Assembly: GCA_965203575.1 (NCBI GenBank)
Contig: OZ241894.1
Coordinates: 310,001 to 374,000 of the forward strand
DNA length: 64,000 nucleotides
Reading direction: 5' to 3'
Source: Aldehydirespirator sp965203575
GTDB taxonomy: Bacteria; Actinomycetota; Acidimicrobiia; Acidimicrobiales; Aldehydirespiratoraceae
Shown in pieces: positions 1 to 6,808 of the stretch; position 1 is the stretch's first letter; every line of letters begins with the position of its first letter. Below the pieces are notes generated by a model. It saw nothing but the letters and a program-made list of their open reading frames with translations. It was not told the DNA's origin and made no database searches. Both the position numbers and the translations under genes were made by a program.

Positions 1-597
1 GATCTCAGTGTCATGGAGAATGGCGCTGACGCGGTGGCTCAGGCTCTGGCCATCGATCCGAAACTCGATGTGATGGTGTCCAACGCGGCGGCGTGGACCA
101 GTGCCGAGTTCGTCGACATGACCGACGAGGAATGGCGCCGGGTCCTCTCGGTGAACCTCGACGCCTACTTCGTGATGGGCAGCCGGGCAGCCCGGGCGAT
201 GAAGGAGACCGGCGGCGGAGTGATCCTGTTCACCTCGTCGATCGCTTCCCTCGGACACGGTCGGGGCTTCACGCACTATTGCGTGGCCAAGGCCGGCGTG
301 GCCGCACTGACGAAGGCCATCGCGGTGGAGTGCGCGCCCTACAACATCCGATGCAACAGCGTCGGTCCGGGCCCGGCCGACACCCAGCAGTCAACCGACA
401 TTGTGGGCGAGGAGTTGATGGACAAGTGGCGCAGTGAGGGCTTCCCGTTGGTCCCGGCCAACCGGCTGGCCTCCGTCGACGATGTGGCCCACGCCTTCCT
501 GTACCTCGCCTCCGACGAGGCGCAGTATGTGTCGGGGATCAACCTCATCGTGGACGGTGCACTCACCGCCCAGACCTACGACGTACCCGAGAATTAG
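1..597 (+). CDS. SDR family oxidoreductase, 5' end cut by window edge
   Basis: This is the C-terminal part of a classical short-chain dehydrogenase/reductase, an NAD(P)-dependent oxidoreductase. The frame is open from base 1, and an ATG at position 13 is not the true start: the N-terminal glycine-rich Rossmann motif is missing, and family members run to about 250 residues. What is visible fits the family: an NAAAW stretch in the place of the NNAG motif, the catalytic Ser in FTSSIAS, and the catalytic YxxxK in HYCVAKAG, followed by the PG motif and a C-terminal SGINLIVDGA, where members of the family end in a similar GxxxxVDGG. The next gene begins 15 bases downstream on the same strand, so they are probably cotranscribed. 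The substrate cannot be read from the sequence. Confidence 0.9.
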   Translation, partial: DLSVMENGADAVAQALAIDPKLDVMVSNAAAWTSAEFVDMTDEEWRRVLSVNLDAYFVMGSRAARAMKETGGGVILFTSSIASLGHGRGFTHYCVAKAGVAALTKAIAVECAPYNIRCNSVGPGPADTQQSTDIVGEELMDKWRSEGFPLVPANRLASVDDVAHAFLYLASDEAQYVSGINLIVDGALTAQTYDVPEN

Positions 598-612
598 GAA
601 AGGGGGCGGGCG

Positions 613-1149
613 ATGGCCGAGGAGTTTCGCGGGAAGATCGGCGTCATGGACAGCGAGGAGGTTGCGGCCTTCCTCGGCTCGGACGCGCTGGCCCGGCTGG
701 CCTGCGTCAAGCCGGACGGATCGCCCTACGTGGTTCCCGTCTGGTTCCACTGGGACGGCAGGGACTTCTGGTTCGTGGGCCGCAAGAAGGCGGAGTGGTG
801 CCGCTACCTGGAGCAGGATCCGAGGGTCTGCATCGTGATCGATGCTCCGCACAGCCCGGCCGACGAGATGGGCAAGTCGACGGAGGTCCCCAAGGTCTTC
901 GCGGAGGGAACGGTGGAAGTGGTGGAACAGCCCAACATCGGAGGCCGGTGGGTCGGGATCGCCGAGCAGATGTCGTACCGGTACCTGGGCCCCAACGGTC
1001 CCACCTACCTGGCCGCGAGCAAGCAGCAGCCGAGGTGGCTGTTCCGAATGCAGCCGACCAGGATCAGGACCTGGCAGGGGGTCGGATGGGCGCCCAAGTA
1101 CTGGGTGGATGAGTCCGGCGGACCGAGTTACGAGCAGGTCCATTCCTGA
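613..1149 (+). CDS. Pyridoxamine 5'-phosphate oxidase-fold (PPOX) protein, flavin/F420 type
   Basis: A 178-residue protein with the PPOX split-barrel pattern: a short helical start, then strands with ARLACVKPDGSPYVVPVWF and later LEQDPRVCIVID. These are typical of actinobacterial PPOX proteins that bind FMN, F420 or haem and reduce or sense small molecules. The start is supported by a purine-rich AGGGGGCGGG ribosome binding site right upstream. It lies 15 bases after the SDR gene, so both may serve one redox pathway. Which cofactor it uses cannot be decided by eye. Confidence 0.82.
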   Translation: MAEEFRGKIGVMDSEEVAAFLGSDALARLACVKPDGSPYVVPVWFHWDGRDFWFVGRKKAEWCRYLEQDPRVCIVIDAPHSPADEMGKSTEVPKVFAEGTVEVVEQPNIGGRWVGIAEQMSYRYLGPNGPTYLAASKQQPRWLFRMQPTRIRTWQGVGWAPKYWVDESGGPSYEQVHS

Positions 1150-1230
1150 CCGAGCGACGGCTCACCAATGACGCCGGTTAGCGGGGCGCCGGCTCGGGGC
1201 AGCTAGGCCGGCGCTGCGTCGCGGCTCTCC

Positions 1231-1282
1231 GGCGACTTGCCAGGTGGGGCGGGAGTGCAGCAGTCTGTGCAGGTCGCCCGGG
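1231..1282 (-). repeat. Remnant copy of the korB 3' end
   Basis: This stretch matches the last codons of korB (2175-2226) over about 51 bases with three differences. Read on the minus strand it would encode the same tail, LLHSRPTWQVA, but there is no gene body attached. It looks like a leftover of a duplication or recombination that involved the end of korB. The rest of the gap 1150-1371 shows no gene. Confidence 0.75.
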
Positions 1283-1371
1283 GACGGCTGGCCTGCGTCG
1301 AGCTTCTGACAGCCGGTGACTTGTTACGCCTCTGATAGTATGGGCTTGCGCTCCCATTGAGACGATACATC

Positions 1372-1944
1372 ATGACAATCACTGAAACTCACAAGACTGT
1401 AGCTAAGCTCCTCACCGCTGATGACCTCTTGCGCCTCTACGGCGAAGGCGTGCGTGGCGAACTGATACGAGGAGTGCTGCACGAGACCATGGCCGCTGGA
1501 GTACGGCACGGCAAGATCGTCGTCAACCTGGCGGCTGCGCTGCACAACTTCGCGACGCCCCGAGCGCTGGGGACCGTCGTGGCATCCGACTCGGGGGTCT
1601 GGCTGGAACGCAATCCCGACACCGTGCGCGAACCCGACATCGCTTTCTTCTCGGCGGCAAGGATGCCCCTTGACGCCGGCATCGACGGCTACGCCGAGGT
1701 CGCGCCCGACCTCGTGGTGGAGGTCCGCTCCCCCAGCGACAGCCGACGCGACGTCCACGACAAGGCCCGCATGTGGATCAGCCACGACGTGAGCCTGGTG
1801 TGGGTGATCCACCCCGGTGCCCGCACCGTCGACGTCCACCGCCCCAACCGCGCCGTGACCACGCTCGCCGACGACGACATCCTCGACGGTGCCGACGTGC
1901 TCGCGGGGTTCACGCATTCGCTCGTTGAGGTCTTCGGGCCGTAG
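1372..1944 (+). CDS. Uma2 family (DUF820) nuclease-like protein
   Basis: The protein has the layout of the Uma2/DUF820 family, a restriction-endonuclease-like fold: a LTADDLLRL start, the ELIRGVL strand, then PDIAFF and LVVEVRSPSD carrying the acidic and VEV residues of the PD-(D/E)xK core, and the KARMW segment further on. The frame extends up to a TTG at 1357, but the ATG at 1372 starts the usual N-terminus (MTITETHK). A TA-rich TGATAGTAT lies at 1333-1341 and could be part of a promoter. Such genes occur in many copies in some bacteria, and their role is not established. It stands alone between two copies of the korB tail repeat, in a patch that looks rearranged. Confidence 0.82.
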   Translation: MTITETHKTVAKLLTADDLLRLYGEGVRGELIRGVLHETMAAGVRHGKIVVNLAAALHNFATPRALGTVVASDSGVWLERNPDTVREPDIAFFSAARMPLDAGIDGYAEVAPDLVVEVRSPSDSRRDVHDKARMWISHDVSLVWVIHPGARTVDVHRPNRAVTTLADDDILDGADVLAGFTHSLVEVFGP

Positions 1945-2085
1945 ACGTCCGGTCTCCCGCCGCCCGCGGCGTCATCCGGATCCGATGATCGCCCATCTGA
2001 TTCCGCTGGGCGCGCCCGGATCGGGCGGCTGATCACCGACTCCTTCCGCGACTCACCCGCTCCGCCTCCTCAGCGAAGTGCACGG

Positions 2086-2124
2086 CGGTCGCAAGCGCTC
2101 AGGCGACTTGCCAGGTGGGGCGGG
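2086..2124. repeat. 39-bp direct repeat, copy A (korB tail)
   Basis: An exact 39-base copy of 2161-2199, 75 bases away. Both include the last codons and the stop of korB plus bases beyond the stop. Copy A is detached from the gene. The spacing suggests a small tandem duplication of the korB 3' end. Confidence 0.85.
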
Positions 2125-2160
2125 TCGACGTGGACTTCGCCGACCATAGCGTGATCGGCC

Positions 2161-2199
2161 CGGTCGCAAGCGCTCAGGCGACTTGCCAGGTGGGGCGGG
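2161..2199. repeat. 39-bp direct repeat, copy B (overlaps korB stop)
   Basis: This copy of the 39-base repeat covers the functional korB stop codon at 2174-2176. It is identical to 2086-2124. The core GCGACTTGCCAGGTGGGGCG is also found at 1232-1251. Confidence 0.85.
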
Positions 2200-3187
2200 A
2201 GTGCAGCAGCTTGTGGAGGTCGCCCGGTCCGGCCTTGGACTGGGAGGCCGCGATCTGGGACGTGACGGCCGAGCCGTACTCCGAGCGCTCGACGGCCCGG
2301 AAGACCCCGATCGGGGTGGGCACGTCGTTGGTGTTGGCCAGACGGCTCAGCGCGAAGGCCATCGACGGGTCGGGGTCGGTCTCGTCGTGCACCACCAGGG
2401 CGTCCATCCCCACGTCGGCCACCTCCGCCACGCGGGCCCGACCGCCGTCCATCACCACGCCGAACTCGTCGCCGGCACCGAAGCGCACCGGCTCGCCGTG
2501 TTTCAGGTCGATCAGCATCGAGTCGCGGGCGTCGCGCTTGGTGATGGCCGCGAAGGCGCCGTCGTTGAACACGTTGCAGTTCTGGAAGACCTCCACGAGC
2601 GCCGCGCCGGGATGGTTGTGGGCCCGGCGGAACATCTCCTGCATGTGGCCGCGGTCCATGTCATGGGTGCGGGCCACGAACGAGGCCTCCGCCCCCAGCG
2701 CCAGCGAGACCGCGTTGAAGGGCTGCTCCACCGAGCCGTGAGGCGTGGACTTGGTCACCTTGCCCCGCTCGCTGGTGGGCGAGTACTGCCCCTTGGTCAG
2801 CCCGTAGATCTGGTTGTTGAACAGCAGGATGTTCAGGTTCACGTTGCGGCGCAGAGCGTGGATCAGGTGGTTGCCCCCGATCGACATCATGTCGCCGTCG
2901 CCGCCCACCACCCAGACGTGCAGGTCGCCCCGGGCCATGGCCAGGCCGGTGGCCACAGCCGGTGACCGCCCGTGGATGGCGTGGAGGCCGTAGGTGTTCA
3001 TGTAGTACGGGAACCGGGCCGCGCATCCGATCCCCGACACGAAGACCGTGTCCTCGCGGCGCACGCCCAGTTCGGGCATCAGCAGCTGCACCGCGGTGAG
3101 GATCGAATAGTCGCCGCAGCCCGGGCACCAGCGGACCTCCTGGTCGGTGGTCCAGTCCTTGCGGGTGGTCACGGGCACGTCGGTCAT
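2174..3187 (-). CDS. korB: 2-oxoacid:ferredoxin oxidoreductase, beta subunit
   Basis: The beta subunit of a CoA-dependent 2-oxoacid:ferredoxin oxidoreductase, probably for 2-oxoglutarate, which binds thiamine diphosphate and a [4Fe-4S] cluster. The 337 residues show WCPGCGDY near residue 20, GIGCAAR near 54, the TPP motif GDGDMMSIGGNH near 98-110 with NNQIYGLTKGQ after it, and a later Cys in QNCNVFND. These are the usual cluster ligands and the Mg/TPP site. It follows korA through an unusual junction: two six-codon mini-ORFs overlap korA's stop and this ATG in a chain (3184-3221). Its 3' end is repeated downstream. The choice of 2-oxoglutarate over pyruvate is by overall likeness only. Confidence 0.93.
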   Translation of the reverse strand: MTDVPVTTRKDWTTDQEVRWCPGCGDYSILTAVQLLMPELGVRREDTVFVSGIGCAARFPYYMNTYGLHAIHGRSPAVATGLAMARGDLHVWVVGGDGDMMSIGGNHLIHALRRNVNLNILLFNNQIYGLTKGQYSPTSERGKVTKSTPHGSVEQPFNAVSLALGAEASFVARTHDMDRGHMQEMFRRAHNHPGAALVEVFQNCNVFNDGAFAAITKRDARDSMLIDLKHGEPVRFGAGDEFGVVMDGGRARVAEVADVGMDALVVHDETDPDPSMAFALSRLANTNDVPTPIGVFRAVERSEYGSAVTSQIAASQSKAGPGDLHKLLHSRPTWQVA

Positions 3188-3221
3188 CGCTGCTCTCCGG
3201 TCATCGCCGCTCCCCGGTCAT
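3184..3221 (-). other. Chain of two overlapping 6-codon mini-ORFs between korA and korB
   Basis: On the minus strand the korA stop overlaps an ATG (ATGA). That ATG opens a six-codon ORF, MTGERR (3201-3221), whose TGA overlaps another ATG. The second opens MTGEQR (3184-3204), and its TGA overlaps the korB start. The cause is a 17-base tandem repeat, present three times, each with a GGGGAG or GGAGAG purine run before the next ATG. A ribosome that ends one frame could restart in the next. The peptides themselves look too short to matter. Confidence 0.8.
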
Positions 3222-5104
3222 CGCGGCTCTCCCGTCGCCCCGATCGCCTCGCCGATCGCCTCCACCAGCTCGGCCGCGGTGAAGGGCTGGCCCGAGACCT
3301 TGGTCACCGACTTGGCGTCGACGAGATACTCGGCCCGCAGCATCCGGCACAGCTGCCCGGTGTTCATCTCCGGCACGATGACACGCTCGAACGACGAGAT
3401 CAGCGAACCGAGGTTGGCCGGCAGCGGGTTCAGATGGCGCAGATGGATGTGGGCCAGGCTGCGGCCGGCCGACTCGATCCGGCGGCGGGCCGAGGTGATA
3501 GCGCCCCACGTCGAGCCCCAGCTCACCACCGCGACGGACGCGTCCGGGTCGCCGACGACCTCCGCCGACGGGATGTGGTGGGCGATCAGGGCGATCCGCT
3601 CGGCCCGCAGCCGCACCATGGCCTGGTGGTTGTCGGGCTCGTAGCTGATGTTGCCGCTGCCGTCCTCCTTCTCGATCCCGCCGATGCGGTGCATGAGCCC
3701 CGGAGTGCCCGGGATGGCCCACGGGCGCACCAGCCGCTCGTCGCGGCGGAAGGGCCAGAAGACGGCCTCGCCCTCGTCGTTCACGTGGTTGGGCTTGGAG
3801 GCGAAGTTGACCGCGATGGAGTCGAGCTGCTCGACATCGGGGATGCGCCACGGCTCGCTGCTGTTGGCCAGGTAGCCGTCGGAGAGCAGGATCACCGGCG
3901 TGCGGTGCTCGACGGCCAGGCGCACCGCCTCGATGGCCGTGAAGAAGCAGTCCGAGGGGCTCTGGGCCGCCACTATGGGCAGGGGCGCCTCGCCATGGCG
4001 GCCGTACATGGCCATGAGCAGGTCGGCCGCCTCGGTCTTGGTCGGCAGGCCGGTCGACGGACCGCCCCGCTGTATGTCGATGACCACCAGCGGAACCTCC
4101 AGGCTCACGGCCAGGCCCACGGTCTCGGCCTTGAGCGCCATGCCGGGACCCGAGGTGGTGGTGACGCCGATGTGGCCCCCGTAGGCCGCGCCGAGGGCCG
4201 CGCCCACCGCGCCGATCTCGTCCTCGGCCTGGAGGGTCCGGACCCCGAAGTTCTTGTGCCGGGCCAGCTCGTGGAGGACGTCGCTGGCCGGGGTGATCGG
4301 GTAGGACCCGAGGAACAGCGGTATGCCGGCCTGCTGGGAGGCGGCGATGAGCCCCCACGACAGCGCGGTGTTGCCGTTGATGTTGGTGTAGGTGCCCGGC
4401 TCCAGCTCTGCCGGGTTGACCATGAGCCGGCTGGCGCCCAACTCGGCGGTCTCCCCGAAGGCGTGGCCCGCGGCGAAGGCGGCCTTGTTGGCCGCGATCA
4501 CCGTGTCGCGCCCCGCGAACTTGCCGTCGATCCAGTCGACGGTGGGCTTGACCGGGCGCGAGTACAGCCACGACACCAGCCCGAGGGCGAAGAAGTTCTT
4601 GGACCGCTCGGCGTCGCGGGGCTTGACGCCCAGGTCCTGGCAGGCGCGCTTGGTGAGGTCGGTCATGGGCGCAGTGACCACTGTGTAGCCGTCGAGGCTG
4701 CCGTCTTCGAGCGGGTTGGACCCGTACCCGGCCTTGGCCAGGTTGCGCTCGTTGAAGGCGTCGGCGTTGACAATGACGGTCCCGCCCGGCTTCAGCAGAT
4801 GCAGGTCGGACTGCAGCGCGGCCGGGTTCATGGCCACCAGCACCGTGGGCGCGTCGCCGGGGGTGGTGATGTCGTGGTCGGAGATGTGAACCTGGAACGA
4901 CGAGACGCCGGCCAGCGTTCCGGCCGGGGCCCTGATCTCGGCGGGGAACTCGGGCAAGGTGGCCAGATCGTTGCCGAACAGGGCACTGGCCGAGGTGAAC
5001 CGGTCGCCGGTGAGCTGCATGCCGTCGCCGGAGTCGCCTGCGAACCGGAGGACGATGCCGTCGGTCCTGCGGACCTCCTCGGTCCGCGCCGCAGTCTCGG
5101 TCAC
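3218..5104 (-). CDS. korA: 2-oxoacid:acceptor oxidoreductase, fused gamma-alpha subunit
   Basis: The large subunit that pairs with KorB to oxidise 2-oxoacids to acyl-CoA with ferredoxin as acceptor. The 628 residues begin with a gamma domain (FAGDSGDGMQLTGDRF, about residues 20-40; FPAEIRAPAGT near 54-64), followed by the alpha pyrimidine-binding domain (GSYPITPASD; QAEDEIGAVGAALGAAYGG; TTTSGPGMALKAE) and the C-terminal domain with VVSWGSTWG. A gamma-alpha fusion is normal for the actinobacterial and archaeal-type two-subunit enzyme. The start is a GTG at 5104 with AGGAG five bases upstream. The 127 bases up to the ATPase gene show no feature I can name. Confidence 0.93.
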   Translation of the reverse strand: MTETAARTEEVRRTDGIVLRFAGDSGDGMQLTGDRFTSASALFGNDLATLPEFPAEIRAPAGTLAGVSSFQVHISDHDITTPGDAPTVLVAMNPAALQSDLHLLKPGGTVIVNADAFNERNLAKAGYGSNPLEDGSLDGYTVVTAPMTDLTKRACQDLGVKPRDAERSKNFFALGLVSWLYSRPVKPTVDWIDGKFAGRDTVIAANKAAFAAGHAFGETAELGASRLMVNPAELEPGTYTNINGNTALSWGLIAASQQAGIPLFLGSYPITPASDVLHELARHKNFGVRTLQAEDEIGAVGAALGAAYGGHIGVTTTSGPGMALKAETVGLAVSLEVPLVVIDIQRGGPSTGLPTKTEAADLLMAMYGRHGEAPLPIVAAQSPSDCFFTAIEAVRLAVEHRTPVILLSDGYLANSSEPWRIPDVEQLDSIAVNFASKPNHVNDEGEAVFWPFRRDERLVRPWAIPGTPGLMHRIGGIEKEDGSGNISYEPDNHQAMVRLRAERIALIAHHIPSAEVVGDPDASVAVVSWGSTWGAITSARRRIESAGRSLAHIHLRHLNPLPANLGSLISSFERVIVPEMNTGQLCRMLRAEYLVDAKSVTKVSGQPFTAAELVEAIGEAIGATGEPR

Positions 5105-5231
5105 TGATGCTCCTTTGCACCGGCGATGAGCGACGAGACGACTCGACGCGCGATTCGGGCGCCCGCCGCGTCAGTCCCGCCGTTGTCACCCTAGCCGGTG
5201 TGGCGCAGCCCGCGGCGGCATCGGGAACGGC

Positions 5232-6404
5232 TCAGCCGCCCTTGCCTGCGCCCCTGGCCGCCTCGACCATGCCGGCCAGTCCGCAGGCTGTCTCCGTCCC
5301 ACTTCTGAACGACTCGGCCTGGCGAGTCACCAGAAATCGTCGGTGGGCGCCGATGGAGTCGGCGTTCTCGTTCAGGCGGGCCATGACGGCGCGGGTCGGG
5401 CGGGTGGTGAGCTTGACCTCGACGGCCCAGAGTTCCCGCTCGACCCTCACCACCAGGTCGATTTCGCGGCCGTCGACGGTGCGCAGGTGCCAGGCGTCGA
5501 ACCTCCGGCCCGCTTGCTGCAGGGCGGTGAGCACCTGGTCGATCACATGCCCCTCCCAGCTCGCCCCCACCGCGGGCAGGGAGAGCAGATCGTCGTCGGC
5601 GCCCAGCCCGAGCAGGCAGTGCAGCAGCCCGCTGTCGCGCCAGTAGATCTTGGGCCGCTTCACGAGCTGCTTGCCCACGTTGGCGTGGTACGCCGGGAGG
5701 CGCCTCAGCAGGAAGGCGCCCTCCAGATAGTCGAGATAGGCGTTCACGGTGTGGTAGGTCAGTCCCAGGCCTCGGCCCACCTCACTGGCGTTCCACTGCT
5801 GGCCGTGGCGGAATGCCAGCAGGTCGAAGAGCCTGCGGGTGGTCTGGGCGCTCGCGGGCAAACCCCACGACGGCAGGTCGCGCTGTGCCAGCAGGCCGAG
5901 GTAGTCGTCCTGCCAGGTGGGGAAGCCGCCCCCGCCGAGCACCCCGCCGTCGGGGTAGCCCCCGCACCGCCACAGCCGCTCCCGGCCGCCTTCGGGCAGC
6001 TCCAGCCACGACAGGGGAGTCAACTCGACGACGCTGAGGCGGCCCGCCAGCGATTCCGACACGTTGGTCATCAGCGCGGGCGAGATCGAGCCCAACAGCA
6101 GGAACCGCCCGTTGCGGCGCCGGTCGGCATCGATAGTGCCGCGCAGGCGCGGGAAGATCTCCGGTGCAGCCTGAACCTCGTCGATGATGACGATCTCATC
6201 GGAAGCGACCGCCTCGGCCCACTCGATGTCGAGTCTCAGCTGGTCTGTCTCCTGCTCCATGTCGTAGTACCGGCCGCCGAGCGACTGCGCCAGGGTGGTC
6301 TTGCCGCACTGGCGAGGTCCGACAAGCGCAACCGCCGGGTACGCGCCGAGACGCTCCCGCAGCAGCGCTCCCGGTTCGTCAGAGGCGATGATCCGCTCCA
6401 GCAC
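5232..6404 (-). CDS. AAA-family ATPase with DUF4143 C-terminal domain
   Basis: A 390-residue ATPase of the AAA_14/DUF4143 type. Walker A is GPRQCGKT near residue 31, Walker B is IVIIDEVQ near residue 72, and LLLGSISPALM carries the sensor region. A winged-helix-like segment follows (ASEVGRGLGLTYHTVNAYLDYLEGAF would be the helix-turn-helix, about residues 200-225), then a nuclease-like DUF4143 part with EIDLVV and WAVEVKLT. The start is GTG at 6404. The job of these proteins is not established; they are common in accessory regions and are often single genes. An AT-rich control region with three iterons lies just upstream (6424-6476), pointing to self-regulation. Confidence 0.85.
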   Translation of the reverse strand: MLERIIASDEPGALLRERLGAYPAVALVGPRQCGKTTLAQSLGGRYYDMEQETDQLRLDIEWAEAVASDEIVIIDEVQAAPEIFPRLRGTIDADRRRNGRFLLLGSISPALMTNVSESLAGRLSVVELTPLSWLELPEGGRERLWRCGGYPDGGVLGGGGFPTWQDDYLGLLAQRDLPSWGLPASAQTTRRLFDLLAFRHGQQWNASEVGRGLGLTYHTVNAYLDYLEGAFLLRRLPAYHANVGKQLVKRPKIYWRDSGLLHCLLGLGADDDLLSLPAVGASWEGHVIDQVLTALQQAGRRFDAWHLRTVDGREIDLVVRVERELWAVEVKLTTRPTRAVMARLNENADSIGAHRRFLVTRQAESFRSGTETACGLAGMVEAARGAGKGG

Positions 6405-6423
6405 GCCGTGAACACTACCCTGG

Positions 6424-6476
6424 ATTTCTATTTTCAGAACAGTTTATTTCTATTTTTGCGTCCTCTGATTTCTATT
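6424..6476. promoter_or_regulatory. Three ATTTCTATT iterons at exact 22-bp spacing
   Basis: The 9-mer ATTTCTATT occurs at 6424, 6446 and 6468, always 22 bases apart, which is close to two helical turns. The stretch is very AT-rich compared with the rest of the window. It sits 20 bases upstream of the GTG start of the DUF4143 ATPase on the minus strand. The phasing suggests a protein bound in a row on one face of the DNA, and it probably includes the ATPase promoter. No clear -35/-10 pair could be fixed. Confidence 0.7.
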
Positions 6477-6530
6477 CGAAGAGGCCGCGCGAAGGATCGA
6501 TCGATGTGGCCCAGCTCTTCATGATGCGCC

Positions 6531-6587
6531 AAGCGAGCCCGCGGCCCAGCGGCCCGTGAGCGCCACGAACAAGAGCAGGGATGACAC
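6531..6587. repeat. Dispersed intergenic repeat, copy 1
   Basis: About 56 bases that match 53622-53678 with roughly eight differences and one gap. The core GCGGCCCGTGAGCG is shared. A shorter third match lies at 23863-23886. All three are between genes. Confidence 0.6.
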
Positions 6588-6681
6588 CGACACGGCGCGA
6601 CCGGCTTCTCACCAATCGCGCTCGCATGTAGCCTTGTCGAGCGCCACAGGCGCGACGCCGACGATCGAGGTGGGATGCACC

Positions 6682-6792
6682 ATGACCGTCACTGACACCG
6701 AGCTTCTCACAGCTGGGCCGGGCTTCGAAACGCAGACGAGTCCGGCCAGGGCGCGGGCGCGGACCGGCCGCGGGCCCGCCTCCCGGCCGTGA
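6682..6792 (+). CDS. Short ORF, likely displaced original 5' end of the restriction gene
   Basis: A 36-residue ORF with ATG at 6682 whose TGA overlaps the GTG start of the restriction gene (GTGA). Its first part, LLTAGPGFE, nearly repeats the first residues of the restriction protein, TGPGFD. The DNA explains this: a 16-base direct repeat at 6713-6728 and 6793-6808 is 80 bases apart. Removing 80 bases would fuse this ATG in frame to the restriction protein. It is either a broken N-terminus or a leader ORF that couples translation. Confidence 0.45.
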   Translation: MTVTDTELLTAGPGFETQTSPARARARTGRGPASRP

Positions 6793-6808
6793 CTGGGCCG
6801 GGCTTCGA
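6713..6808. repeat. 16-bp direct repeat pair, 80 bp apart, at the restriction gene start
   Basis: CTGGGCCGGGCTTCGA is present at 6713-6728 and at 6793-6808. The 80-base period is not a multiple of three, so gain or loss of one unit shifts the reading frame between the ATG at 6682 and the rest of the restriction gene. Confidence 0.75.

Noticed and set aside
2972..5107. A 711-codon open frame on the plus strand opposite korA/korB
   Set aside because: It is a codon-phase shadow in GC-rich DNA: low-complexity Gly/Arg/Val/His composition and no domain, while the minus strand encodes clear KorA/KorB motifs.
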